From Prevotellaceae bacterium (GTDB taxonomy: Bacteria > Bacteroidota > Bacteroidia > Bacteroidales > Bacteroidaceae): a stretch of 6,670 nucleotides of DNA. Shown here one piece after another: positions 1 to 6,670 of this stretch. The stretch spans positions 1 to 6,670 of the forward strand of contig JAFLUS010000110.1 of the NCBI GenBank assembly GCA_022508685.1. Reading direction: 5' to 3'. The notes beneath the pieces were generated by a model. The model did not search any database, was not told where the DNA came from, and saw only the letters and a program-made list of their open reading frames with translations. The position numbers and the translations under genes are program-made. Positions within the stretch are counted from its first letter, which is position 1. The number at the start of each line of letters is the position of its first letter.

Positions 1-20
1 GGATGCTACGAAAGAAAATA

Positions 21-761
21 TTATCTGAATAATTCTTGCGGATACGTAATGTCAGCGAGGAAGAGTGCGTTGCCGGGTACACTGCTGCCGGCAGCGCACC
101 TGTCTTTTTGTTCGATGATGCGGCAGAAGTCGTCAATGGAGAGTCGGCCGCGGCCGACTTCGAGGAGGGTGCCGACGATGGCGCGTACCATGTTGCGGAG
201 GAAGCGGTCAGCGGTGATGGTGAACTGCCATAGTCCGTCAGGAGTGGGTTGCCACTGGGCGTGCATGATGCGGCAATTGTTGGTTTTGACGTCGGTATGG
301 AGTTTGGAAAAGGAGGTGAAGTCGGTGTACAGGAAGAGGTGTTGCGCTGCTTCGTTCATGCGGTCGAAATCGAGCGGAAGGGGATAGCGGTAGGCGTAGT
401 GGCGATGGAAGGGCGATTTGTCGAGCGCGATATAGTAGTGGTAGGTGCGCGACGTGGCAGAGAACCGTGCGTGCGCATCGTCGGTGACGGGAAGGATGCG
501 GTGGATGGCGATGTCGGATGGCAACAGGCGGTTCAGTCGGTTGGGAAGGGTGTCGACGGAGGCGTCCGTGTCGAAATGGGCAACCATGGTCGAGGCATTC
601 ACTCCGGCATCGGTACGACCTGCGCCCACAATCTCTGTAGGGGTGCGGAGAATGGTGGTGAGAGCATTCTGCAACACTTCCTGCACGCTTGGTGCGTTGG
701 GTTGGATTTGCCAACCATGATATGCTCCGCCGTCGTAGGATAGATAGATGAAATAGCGCAT
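21..761 (-). CDS. truA: tRNA pseudouridine(38-40) synthase TruA
   Basis: TruA isomerises uridine to pseudouridine at positions 38-40 of the anticodon arm of many tRNAs in the cytoplasm. The 246-residue product matches the usual bacterial length. It opens with the family's N-terminal signature ([19 protein letters not shown]). The catalytic aspartate is D51 in the GAGRTDAGV motif. [13 protein letters not shown] (99-111) carries the conserved active-site tyrosine Y107, and [19 protein letters not shown] (187-205) is the typical C-terminal RNA-binding segment. The start at 761 was chosen because the family begins exactly there; the frame stays open to 977, but that extension lies inside the upstream gene and reads as nonsense. 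It begins 5 nt after the stop of the phosphoesterase gene and has no Shine-Dalgarno sequence, so it is probably translated from the same mRNA. One oddity is N55, where many TruA proteins have histidine (GVH). The stop is TAA at 21-23; only 20 nt of sequence follow. Confidence 0.97.
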   Translation of the reverse strand: MRYFIYLSYDGGAYHGWQIQPNAPSVQEVLQNALTTILRTPTEIVGAGRTDAGVNASTMVAHFDTDASVDTLPNRLNRLLPSDIAIHRILPVTDDAHARFSATSRTYHYYIALDKSPFHRHYAYRYPLPLDFDRMNEAAQHLFLYTDFTSFSKLHTDVKTNNCRIMHAQWQPTPDGLWQFTITADRFLRNMVRAIVGTLLEVGRGRLSIDDFCRIIEQKDRCAAGSSVPGNALFLADITYPQELFR

Positions 762-766
762 ATTCG

Positions 767-2350
767 TTACTTTTGGCGAAGGTCGAACTGCATAATGCCG
801 ATGAATTGGGCATTCTTGCCTTGGTGGTCGCAGGGAATGTCTTTGCCGTCGGCTGTGCGCACATAGGCTGGGTCGGCAAAATAGAGGTGGGAATGCCCTC
901 CGAAGACGGCATCGATGTTGCGCATGCCTGCGATAAACTCTTGGTCGTTCATCGCCCCATTGAGATTGGGCGTCCAACCGAGGTGAGAGAGGACAAAGAC
1001 GAGGTCGCAGTGTTCTTCGTTTTTCAACCGTTCGGCAATGGGGTTGGCGCAGTCAATGGGGTTGAGGTAGGTGATGCCTTCGCAGTTTTGGCTCGACACC
1101 AATCCTTCCAACTGGGCGCACACACCAATCAGTCCGATTTTCAGTCCGTTCTTATATATAATCGTATAGGGCTTGACGAGGTCGCGCAAGGGGGTGGTGC
1201 CAAAATCGTAGTTGCAGCAGATGATGGGGAACGTCGCCATTCGGAAGATGCGTGCCATGTTCTCCACACCGAAGTCGAACTCGTGGTTGCCGATGGTGGC
1301 AGCATCATAGCGCATTTTGTTCATCAGTTGCACTTCGACTTCGCCTTTGTAGAGGTTGTAGTAGGCAGAACCTTGCGAGAAATCGCCGCAGTCAACGAGG
1401 AGGAGTTCGGGATTGTCCTCACGCAGATTGTCGATGAGGACTTTACGACGCAGATAACCGCCTTTGTTGGCACGTGCCACGTCGGTGGAGTTGGGATTGA
1501 AGGGAAGGATGCATGAGTGGGTATCGCTGGTGTGGACAATGGTGAGTTGCTTTTCCCGTGCAGCATTGTCGGTTTCGGCATCCAATTCGTCAGCACGTTT
1601 GCCCTCGACGGTGACTCTGCCCTCGATAGCGGCTGTGAGTGGACGGCCTGCAGCATGTTCGCGCCTGATGTATTCCATATATACGTCGCGCACGAAGTCG
1701 GGCTTCACTTCCTTCTTGACGGCATCTTTCAAAGCGAGCAGTCCGTCGTTGCCTTCGGCGAGGTAATCGATGGTCGCGATGGTGTATTTGGCTTTCGGAT
1801 TCACAACCTTTCCACCAATCGTTGCCGAAAGGAGTTTTCCGTCGCTGCTGATGTCTAATTGCGCACCGCTGATGCCTTCGCCATAGGAGTGCGCCATTTG
1901 CTCAAACAATTGGAGCAAGGCGTCACCCTTCAGCGTGAGGAGGCAGAAACGGTTTTCAAACGGAGCAATCTCCATGATGTCGCCAACGGTGACATTGCCC
2001 GCCGGCATGGCACTGCGAATGCCGCCCATGTTGCACAGCCCCATGTCTGCCATTTTGCCATAGCGTGTCGATTCAGAACGCAGAACGTCGGCTATCCAGT
2101 TGGACAGCGGACTCTCGGGACGATTGACAGGCATGGTTGCAGAACTGACACCGAGCAGAGGTGCCATGAGACTGTCTACACCGGCTTTGTAGGGTGCAAG
2201 GAAGTCGGTCAAGTCCGTGTCGGGATGTTTGTCGAGCACGGAAGTTACTTCGATGCGGTGGGCACGTACTTTCGTCGGTTCGTAGTTCTGCGCATAGGCT
2301 GACGCAAACGCACCAGCCAAGAGTAGGGCAGAAAGAGAGGTCTTCATCAT
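767..2350 (-). CDS. Secreted 5'-nucleotidase-like phosphoesterase with permuted domain order
   Basis: This 527-residue protein probably removes phosphate from nucleotides or related esters in the periplasm or at the cell surface. Residues 1-20 form a signal peptide ending AYA before Q21. Residues about 30-250 resemble the 5'-nucleotidase C-terminal (substrate-binding) domain: NWIADVLR (84-91), [19 protein letters not shown] (107-125), PFEN (130-133) and YLAEGNDG (196-203). A charged linker (about 250-268) leads into a complete calcineurin-like metallophosphatase domain: SDTH (D276, H278), CGDFSQG (D323), GNHE (N355, H356), SHLG (H456) and GGHSH (H486, H488). All expected two-metal ligands are present, so activity is likely. 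In UshA and most relatives the catalytic domain comes first; here the order is reversed. The substrate cannot be read from the sequence. The start could be either of two adjacent ATGs (2350 or 2347). It lies 16 nt after the GH97 stop and no Shine-Dalgarno sequence is seen. Confidence 0.93.
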   Translation of the reverse strand: MMKTSLSALLLAGAFASAYAQNYEPTKVRAHRIEVTSVLDKHPDTDLTDFLAPYKAGVDSLMAPLLGVSSATMPVNRPESPLSNWIADVLRSESTRYGKMADMGLCNMGGIRSAMPAGNVTVGDIMEIAPFENRFCLLTLKGDALLQLFEQMAHSYGEGISGAQLDISSDGKLLSATIGGKVVNPKAKYTIATIDYLAEGNDGLLALKDAVKKEVKPDFVRDVYMEYIRREHAAGRPLTAAIEGRVTVEGKRADELDAETDNAAREKQLTIVHTSDTHSCILPFNPNSTDVARANKGGYLRRKVLIDNLREDNPELLLVDCGDFSQGSAYYNLYKGEVEVQLMNKMRYDAATIGNHEFDFGVENMARIFRMATFPIICCNYDFGTTPLRDLVKPYTIIYKNGLKIGLIGVCAQLEGLVSSQNCEGITYLNPIDCANPIAERLKNEEHCDLVFVLSHLGWTPNLNGAMNDQEFIAGMRNIDAVFGGHSHLYFADPAYVRTADGKDIPCDHQGKNAQFIGIMQFDLRQK

Positions 2351-2366
2351 GGGGCGTATGGGCTTA

Positions 2367-4379
2367 TCAGTTGTTGCGTGTCAGTTTCAGCAAAAATCCG
2401 CCACCCGATGCCATGTGGATGTTCATCGTGCGGGTGTTCGTGATGTTGTCTGCTGTGATGATTTGATAATCGGAAGCCGTCTTGTTCGCATTGATGCCGT
2501 CAGTAAAGAGAACAGACGTGTAGGCTTGGGCAGACGTAAGGAAATCGAGGGGCAACGTGATGTCGCGCTCATCCCAGTTGGTTTGTCCTGCCACATACCA
2601 GTCAGTACCCTTGCGGCGTGCCGTGATGATGTATTCGCCTATCTTTCCTTGCAGGATGCGCGTTTCGTCGAAAACGGTTGGGAGCGATGCAAGGAAGTTT
2701 GTGTATTCGGGTTCCCGTTCGTAATCCGTAGGGCTGTCAGCCAACATGGTGAGTGGCGAGTCGTGGACGATGTACATGGCCAATTGGTGGCAACGCGTAC
2801 CCATGGTCATTGGGTGGTTGTAGACTGGTTGGAAGTCCTGTCGTGTGGCATTGCGCATTCCACCCGGTGTGAAATCGGTGTTGCCTGCCTGTTGGCGAAT
2901 GAAGGGGAAGGTGACGTCGTAGCGTGGCATGTCCTTCTCGTCGTGCTTCGTCCACTTGACTTCCTCCATTCCGAACACGCTTTCGAAGTTGATGACGTGA
3001 GGGAAAGTGCGGAACATTCCCTTCGGCGGATAGACGCCGTGGTAGTCGAGCAGCAAATGGTGTTTGGCACATGCTTCAGCAATGCGGTAGGTCATTTGCA
3101 CTGCCAGTTGGTCGTCGCGGTCAAGGAAATCGACCTTGAAACCTGCGATGCCCATGTCGGCATACTTTCGGCAGGCTTCTTCGAGTTGGTCGTCGAGCAC
3201 GTTGAATACCGTCCACAGAATGATGCGTACACCTTTCTGCCGACCATATTCCACCAATTGGGGCAGTTGGATGTCGCTGATGGTCGTGAGCATATCTCCG
3301 CTCTTTGGTTCATACCATCCTTCGTCGAGAATGATGTAGGGCAGATGGTGCTGTGCAGCGAAATCAATATAATATTTGTAGGTTTCCTGATTGATGCCAG
3401 CCTTGAAAGGCACGTGGCTCAATCCCCAGTCGTTCCACCAGTCCCATGCCACCAGTCCGGGCTGAATCCACGACGTGTCGCCGATGCGGTTGTCGGCAGC
3501 CAACGCATAGACGAGATTGCTGACAGGCATTTCGACATCGGCATGGCTAATGGCAAGGATGCGCCACGGGAAGGTGCGGTTGCCATGGCAACGGGCAATG
3601 AAATCTTCGGTTTCAGTCACATAGCGTTGTACACGCCACGCATAGTGGTCGAATGCTTTGGGATAGCGGCTGAACCACGCCTTGACGGCATCATTACCCT
3701 GCGGACGGATGAACATTCCGGGATAGTCCTCGAGGTCGCTCTCCAACAGCGTCAGTTTGGTGCCTTCGCCGTTGGCTGCCTGTACACCCACTTCAAACGT
3801 CGCGGGCAAGAAGGCCAGATTGTCGGTAGGCTGTTCGGCAAGCGGTTTGGCATCGTAGGTGGCTTGGAAAGCCATAGCCTGCGGTTTCTTATAGTTGGTG
3901 GAATAGGGCAGATAGGCTGTACCGGCATTGGCGAAATGAAATTCAGCGATTTCGTCGTCGATGATGTATTCTTTATTTTTGTAACCAGTGGTAACGAAGC
4001 GGTACGCCACGCCATCGTCGAAGATGCGCCATTCGATGGCTATTCCGTTCTGCAGTTGGACGCGCAGCAAGGTGTACGCCACCGTGAACTGCGGATTGCG
4101 GTAGAAGGGGGCATCAATGGTTTCGGTGTGGTGGGTCGTCTTCGCCGATACCACTTTGGCGTTTTTCGTTACGTCGCCTTTTCCACGGATGTTCAGACCG
4201 ATGCAGTTGTTTGCCGATACGACTTTGTCAGCATCGAAGATGGTGAATGTCATCGTTTCAGCCGCTGTCAATTCGACACGGATTGCACCATTGGGTGAAG
4301 TGGCTTGCAGTGTGCGGTCGGCAGCATGGGCGATTGCAGCAGTGGCAATCAGCAGGAGGGTCAGTATGGATTTCTTCAT
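2367..4379 (-). CDS. Glycoside hydrolase family 97 alpha-glycosidase, probable retaining subgroup
   Basis: GH97 enzymes hydrolyse alpha-linked glucose or galactose from the non-reducing ends of oligosaccharides. The 670-residue product has a signal peptide (about 1-20, ending AHAA), a beta-sandwich domain (about 22-290, with the conserved LLESDLEDY at 211-219), a catalytic barrel (about 300-570) and a C-terminal beta-sandwich (about 575-668). From memory of the family, retaining members such as BT1871 use an aspartate in a KVDF context and a downstream glutamate; here these are D417 (FKVDFLDRDDQ) and E472 (FGMEE). The glutamate bases of inverting SusB are absent: the HHE segment is ILWTVFN (387-393), and the HEAVRP glutamate is G448. 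E213 and E466 match likely calcium ligands. I therefore favour a retaining enzyme, possibly an alpha-galactosidase, over a SusB-type alpha-glucosidase; the exact sugar is uncertain. The ATG overlaps the preceding stop by 4 nt. No SusC/SusD genes are adjacent. Confidence 0.97.
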   Translation of the reverse strand: MKKSILTLLLIATAAIAHAADRTLQATSPNGAIRVELTAAETMTFTIFDADKVVSANNCIGLNIRGKGDVTKNAKVVSAKTTHHTETIDAPFYRNPQFTVAYTLLRVQLQNGIAIEWRIFDDGVAYRFVTTGYKNKEYIIDDEIAEFHFANAGTAYLPYSTNYKKPQAMAFQATYDAKPLAEQPTDNLAFLPATFEVGVQAANGEGTKLTLLESDLEDYPGMFIRPQGNDAVKAWFSRYPKAFDHYAWRVQRYVTETEDFIARCHGNRTFPWRILAISHADVEMPVSNLVYALAADNRIGDTSWIQPGLVAWDWWNDWGLSHVPFKAGINQETYKYYIDFAAQHHLPYIILDEGWYEPKSGDMLTTISDIQLPQLVEYGRQKGVRIILWTVFNVLDDQLEEACRKYADMGIAGFKVDFLDRDDQLAVQMTYRIAEACAKHHLLLDYHGVYPPKGMFRTFPHVINFESVFGMEEVKWTKHDEKDMPRYDVTFPFIRQQAGNTDFTPGGMRNATRQDFQPVYNHPMTMGTRCHQLAMYIVHDSPLTMLADSPTDYEREPEYTNFLASLPTVFDETRILQGKIGEYIITARRKGTDWYVAGQTNWDERDITLPLDFLTSAQAYTSVLFTDGINANKTASDYQIITADNITNTRTMNIHMASGGGFLLKLTRNN
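4376..4379 (-). other. ATGA stop-start overlap coupling two secreted hydrolase genes
   Basis: On the minus strand the four bases ATGA contain both the GH97 start codon (4379-4377) and the TGA stop of the DUF6055-like gene (4378-4376). The bases just upstream are purine-rich (CTGAAGAA) but not a clear Shine-Dalgarno sequence. Such overlaps usually indicate translational coupling by re-initiating ribosomes. Confidence 0.9.
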
Positions 4380-5701
4380 TTCTTCAGAATGATTTGGTAG
4401 GGATATACATGGGGTTCTTGTTTCTCTTTACGTCCGTAAGGATTGAACGTGTAGGCGTCGTAGGAGGCAATAGGACAACCTACGACGACTAAGTAGGCAT
4501 GGCGAGTGTCAGCAGTGGTGCTGTACGTCAGTTTTCCTTTGAAATCCTTGTACATTGGCAGATAGGTCGGCTGCATGTGGTCGTCCACCAACACCACTCC
4601 GTAGCGGAAGCCGTCGTTGGCAGCATCGCCCAGTCCTTCGAACAGCATGGTCTTCGCCTTGCCGTCGGTCAGGGGCAGTTCGACGACGTTGAAGCCGTAG
4701 GTTTCGGGTGTGTTGACCGGTACGATTTTTGTGCCGCGCTTGTCGGACGTGGTTGATACCTGTGCCGTGAGTTGGCAAGCATATTTGGTATGCGATTCTT
4801 TCACTCGTGGAAAATCAAACGTCACCAACCGGCTATAGGCATCGTACATCTCGTCAGCCATTTCGTCGAGTGTCAGATTGTACATGCGCATATACGTCTG
4901 TGCAGGGTCTTCCTCTTTCGTGGCATTGCGGAAAATGTTGGCAATGACGGTCGTGCCATGGCGCATCGACCAATACTCGAGCACGTAGGGCGAATGGTAG
5001 ATGTTCTCCACATCGAGGAAGCGCTTGTGCGTCAAACGGCGGAAGGCTTCCCAATGGTAGTTCTCGTCCGTCGTCCATTCGGGATTGACTTGCCACAGCA
5101 TCCATTGTGACGTCATTTCGTAAAATCCGCCACCCGCACCGCTGCCTTCGCCGTCGCAGGCAATTTGGATTTGGAACGAGTGTCCGATTTCGTGAGCGAT
5201 GCAGTTGAGCCGTTTGTCCTGCACACGATTTGGGGCAATCCACAGTGCACCGATGGTGTCGTCGTAGTCGCCGCCGTATGCCGTACCTTCGAGCGAATAG
5301 TTGAGCATGATCATCATGCGCAGTCGGTCGGCCTTCGAACCGGGCAAGGTGAATTTGTATTGGTCGCGGTAGGTCTGATAGAAATATTCAAGACGTGCCA
5401 GCAAGTTGGGCAAATCCACCGTCATGGGGTGTCCGTCGAGGTCGGGAGCCTTGGAGAGGTCGTCGCCAAATCCTTTTTCCCAAAACACGACGACGTTGGA
5501 GGTGCAAGCCATGCGGTGGAAACTCCATTGTGCCGTATCGCTTTCAAAGTCGTTGTTGCGCAAGTCGCGCGGAATGTAGATGGCCTTTCCTTCCGGCACT
5601 AACGGACAAGTGGCGTGACTGACAATCGTGTCGGCAGGCGTGGTGGCACGTGCGACAACAATCGCTCCGATGAGGGCGATGGTGCAGAATAGTCGTTTCA
5701 T
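4376..5701 (-). CDS. Secreted DUF6055/Svx-like putative zinc metallopeptidase
   Basis: The 441-residue product starts with a signal peptide (about 1-19, MKRLFCTIALIGAIVVARA), so it is exported. Its clearest motif is HEIGHSFQ at 170-177, an HExxH zinc site extended to HExGHxxQ. E195 in GGFYEMTSQW, 21 residues after H174, is a plausible third zinc ligand, as in gluzincin peptidases. The flanking segment GGDYDDTIGALWIAPNRVQDKRLNCIAHE and the later LEYWSMRHG (241-249) give the overall look of the Bacteroides proteins annotated as DUF6055 or 'avirulence protein', related to Svx of plant pathogens. That family link is from memory and less certain than the zinc motif. Residues about 300-441 look beta-rich and may be a separate domain. 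No substrate can be inferred. The gene begins 27 nt after the nitroreductase stop, and its TGA overlaps the GH97 ATG, which ties the two secreted hydrolases in translation. Confidence 0.85.
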   Translation of the reverse strand: MKRLFCTIALIGAIVVARATTPADTIVSHATCPLVPEGKAIYIPRDLRNNDFESDTAQWSFHRMACTSNVVVFWEKGFGDDLSKAPDLDGHPMTVDLPNLLARLEYFYQTYRDQYKFTLPGSKADRLRMMIMLNYSLEGTAYGGDYDDTIGALWIAPNRVQDKRLNCIAHEIGHSFQIQIACDGEGSGAGGGFYEMTSQWMLWQVNPEWTTDENYHWEAFRRLTHKRFLDVENIYHSPYVLEYWSMRHGTTVIANIFRNATKEEDPAQTYMRMYNLTLDEMADEMYDAYSRLVTFDFPRVKESHTKYACQLTAQVSTTSDKRGTKIVPVNTPETYGFNVVELPLTDGKAKTMLFEGLGDAANDGFRYGVVLVDDHMQPTYLPMYKDFKGKLTYSTTADTRHAYLVVVGCPIASYDAYTFNPYGRKEKQEPHVYPYQIILKK

Positions 5702-5728
5702 GGTGATATATGGTTTTATTTTTCGGTT

Positions 5729-6478
5729 TCAAATCAAGGATGAGTCAAGAAAGCCCTGATGGCGCAAGGCTGCCAACATTCCTGCAGAAAGTTGTTCATT
5801 GTCGTTGCGCGTATAGCGGCAGTCGGTAAATACCTGCGCAAGTGTCTCCTTGCCGTTCACTTCGACAAAGTGGCGGTTTTCCTCCAACGATTCTTTCAGC
5901 GCATAGATGCGGTCGATGTCGGTCGGGGCATAGTCGTGGTACGTCTCTTCATGCACGATGCCGTCGATGGGCAGACGGTCGGGCTGTTCGGGCATTTCGT
6001 CGGGATACCCCACCGTGATGGTGGCAATGGGGAAGGTGAGTCGGGGCAGTTGCAACACGTCGATGATGCCTTGCGGATTGTACACCGTCGTGCCCAGATA
6101 GCACGTGCCCAATCCTGCGGCTTCGGCGAGTGTGCAGAAGTTTTGCGTAAAGAGCAACGTGTCGCTGGCTGCGTTGATGAACGACAGGAAATTGTCATAT
6201 CCCGGGTCGGCTTTGCGCTGTTCGCACCATTGTGTAAAGCGGTTCCAATCGGCGCAGAATGTCAGCACGACCGGTGCACCCGTCACCATTGGTTGGTTGA
6301 AATGCAGGGGTGCCAATGCTTGTTTCTGCTTTTCGTCGCGTGTGACGACCACGCTGTACAATTGGATGTTGCCCATTGTGGCTGCCCGTGCAGCCGTCGT
6401 CAGCAGGTCGTTCAGCAGGTGTGCCGGCACGTCCTGACGAGTGTATTTGCGGATGGTTCTCCGTTCTTTGATGTCCAT
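5729..6478 (-). CDS. Nitroreductase-family NAD(P)H:FMN oxidoreductase
   Basis: Nitroreductases of this type are cytoplasmic FMN enzymes that pass two electrons from NAD(P)H to nitro compounds, quinones or flavins. The 249-residue length fits the NfsA/FRP branch. The N-terminal ERRTIRKYTRQDVP (5-18) is the FMN-phosphate-binding arginine cluster. AATMGNIQLYS (32-42) corresponds to the usual APSSGNxQPW-like segment, and AEAAGLGTCYLGTTVYNP (118-135) is the conserved flavin-site helix. VGYPDEMPEQPDRLPIDGIVHEETY (157-180) and the C-terminal ETLAQVFTDCRYTRNDNE are typical of Bacteroidetes members. The start at 6478 was chosen because it opens the family and follows a promoter-like element; the frame is open to 6595, but that extension contains the promoter and has no family similarity. 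It is the first gene of the cluster. The physiological substrate is unknown, and no link to the downstream hydrolases is obvious. Confidence 0.93.
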   Translation of the reverse strand: MDIKERRTIRKYTRQDVPAHLLNDLLTTAARAATMGNIQLYSVVVTRDEKQKQALAPLHFNQPMVTGAPVVLTFCADWNRFTQWCEQRKADPGYDNFLSFINAASDTLLFTQNFCTLAEAAGLGTCYLGTTVYNPQGIIDVLQLPRLTFPIATITVGYPDEMPEQPDRLPIDGIVHEETYHDYAPTDIDRIYALKESLEENRHFVEVNGKETLAQVFTDCRYTRNDNEQLSAGMLAALRHQGFLDSSLI

Positions 6479-6511
6479 GCTATAATGAATGTATGGGTGA
6501 TAGATGATATG

Positions 6512-6519
6512 CAAAGATA
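6512..6519 (-). promoter_or_regulatory. Bacteroidetes-type -7 promoter element
   Basis: Read on the minus strand this is TATCTTTG followed by CA, a full match to the Bacteroidetes primary sigma -7 consensus TAnnTTTG. It lies 33 nt before the nitroreductase start, giving a short leader without a Shine-Dalgarno sequence. No TTTG is seen at the expected -33 spacing (about 6539-6545 reads GTGGAG on this strand), so the upstream element is weak or recognised otherwise. It is the only such promoter I found and probably drives all five genes. Confidence 0.7.
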
Positions 6520-6579
6520 CGGAAAATAATCGGACCGCCTCCACGATTTTATAAATTTTAGGCGAAAAACAACGCTTCA

Positions 6580-6670
6580 GGCTGCGATGCACCAATCTGC
6601 AGAGTGCGATGCACGAGTTTTTAGAGTGCGATGTACAAAGTGTCAGAGTGCGGTCTACGAAGCCGTAGAG
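6580..6670. repeat. Degenerate 22-bp tandem repeat array (4 units, open at window edge)
   Basis: Four contiguous 22-bp units lie at 6580-6601, 6602-6623, 6624-6645 and 6646-6667, and the first three bases of a fifth (GAG) end the window. Ten positions are identical in all four units: 1 (G), 4-7 (TGCG), 9 (T), 12-13 (AC), 15 (A) and 22 (A). The core is TGCGATGCA at 6583 and 6605, decaying to TGCGATGTA at 6627 and TGCGGTCTA at 6649. The core is an imperfect inverted pair TGC-N3-GCA, and in the second unit it extends to GTGC-GAT-GCAC. A very faint further unit may exist at 6558-6579. The period is not a multiple of three and no gene overlaps, so it is non-coding. Its function is unknown. Confidence 0.85.
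6654..6669. repeat. Perfect inverted repeat at the repeat-array edge
   Basis: TCTACG at 6654-6659 and CGTAGA at 6664-6669 form a perfect 6-bp stem with a 4-nt AAGC loop. It spans the junction between the fourth and the partial fifth 22-bp unit. The stem is short and lacks a T-run, so it is not called a terminator. It may be chance or a variant form of the repeat core. Confidence 0.5.

Noticed and set aside
1..20. Terminator or next gene after truA
   Set aside because: Only 20 nt remain after the stop, without a hairpin or recognisable coding start.
762..977. Upstream extension of truA to an ATG at 977
   Set aside because: The extra 72 residues are arginine-, histidine- and proline-rich out-of-frame reading of the phosphoesterase gene. 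TruA similarity begins exactly at the ATG at 761.
3579..3592. Perfect 14-bp palindrome GTTGCCATGGCAAC in the GH97 gene
   Set aside because: A palindrome of this length is not far from chance expectation for several kilobases, and it lies in coding sequence with no regulatory context.
2349..4298. Long plus-strand open frame (649 codons) antisense to the GH97 gene
   Set aside because: Its translation has no recognisable motif and lies wholly opposite a confidently identified GH97 gene. GC-biased codon use leaves antisense frames open, and the same happens opposite the other genes.
2367..4379. Starch utilisation (Sus) locus or other PUL
   Set aside because: GH97 is present, but there is no SusC/SusD pair, sensor regulator or other glycoside hydrolase in the window, and the active-site residues are not SusB-like.
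5702..5728. Possible internal promoter or terminator between nitroreductase and DUF6055-like genes
   Set aside because: The 27-nt gap is AT-rich but holds neither a TAnnTTTG element nor a hairpin.
6479..6595. Upstream extension of the nitroreductase to 6595
   Set aside because: The extension contains the TATCTTTG promoter element and shows no family similarity. The family's N-terminus (MDIKERRTIRKY) starts at 6478.
6580..6670. CRISPR array
   Set aside because: The units are 22 bp end to end with conserved positions spread through the unit. There is no long invariant repeat separated by unique spacers and no cas gene.

Overview
The window looks like chromosomal DNA from a member of the Bacteroidales, most likely Prevotella or a close relative. 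The reasons are protein similarity recognised by eye (a family 97 glycoside hydrolase, a DUF6055-like secreted protein, a Bacteroidetes-style nitroreductase), the absence of Shine-Dalgarno sequences before the starts, and a TATCTTTG element matching the Bacteroidetes -7 promoter consensus TAnnTTTG. Base composition is moderate to GC-rich by eye, and nothing suggests recent transfer of the genes.

All five genes lie on the minus strand and are packed almost without gaps. In transcription order they are a nitroreductase (6478 to 5729), a secreted HExxH protein resembling DUF6055/Svx (5701 to 4376), a secreted GH97 alpha-glycosidase (4379 to 2367), a secreted two-domain 5'-nucleotidase-like phosphoesterase (2350 to 767) and the tRNA pseudouridine synthase TruA (761 to 21). 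The junctions are 27 nt, a 4-nt ATGA overlap, 16 nt and 5 nt, so one polycistronic transcript is likely. The only promoter-like element I found is at 6512-6519, just upstream of the first gene. No terminator is visible; the transcript probably continues past the left edge.

The three middle products all carry signal peptides and act outside the cytoplasm on sugars, probably peptides, and nucleotides or other phosphate esters. They look like a small nutrient-scavenging set bracketed by two cytoplasmic genes. No SusC/SusD pair is present, so this is not a standard polysaccharide utilisation locus as far as the window shows.

The most unusual points are three. First, a degenerate 22-bp tandem repeat fills the right end (6580 to the edge), with a TGC-N3-GCA core recurring every 22 bp. 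Second, the 5'-nucleotidase-like protein has its two domains in the reverse of the usual order. Third, the GH97 enzyme has the aspartate expected of the retaining subgroup instead of the glutamate bases of SusB. I see no mobile element, RNA gene or CRISPR array, and no clearly new multi-gene system.
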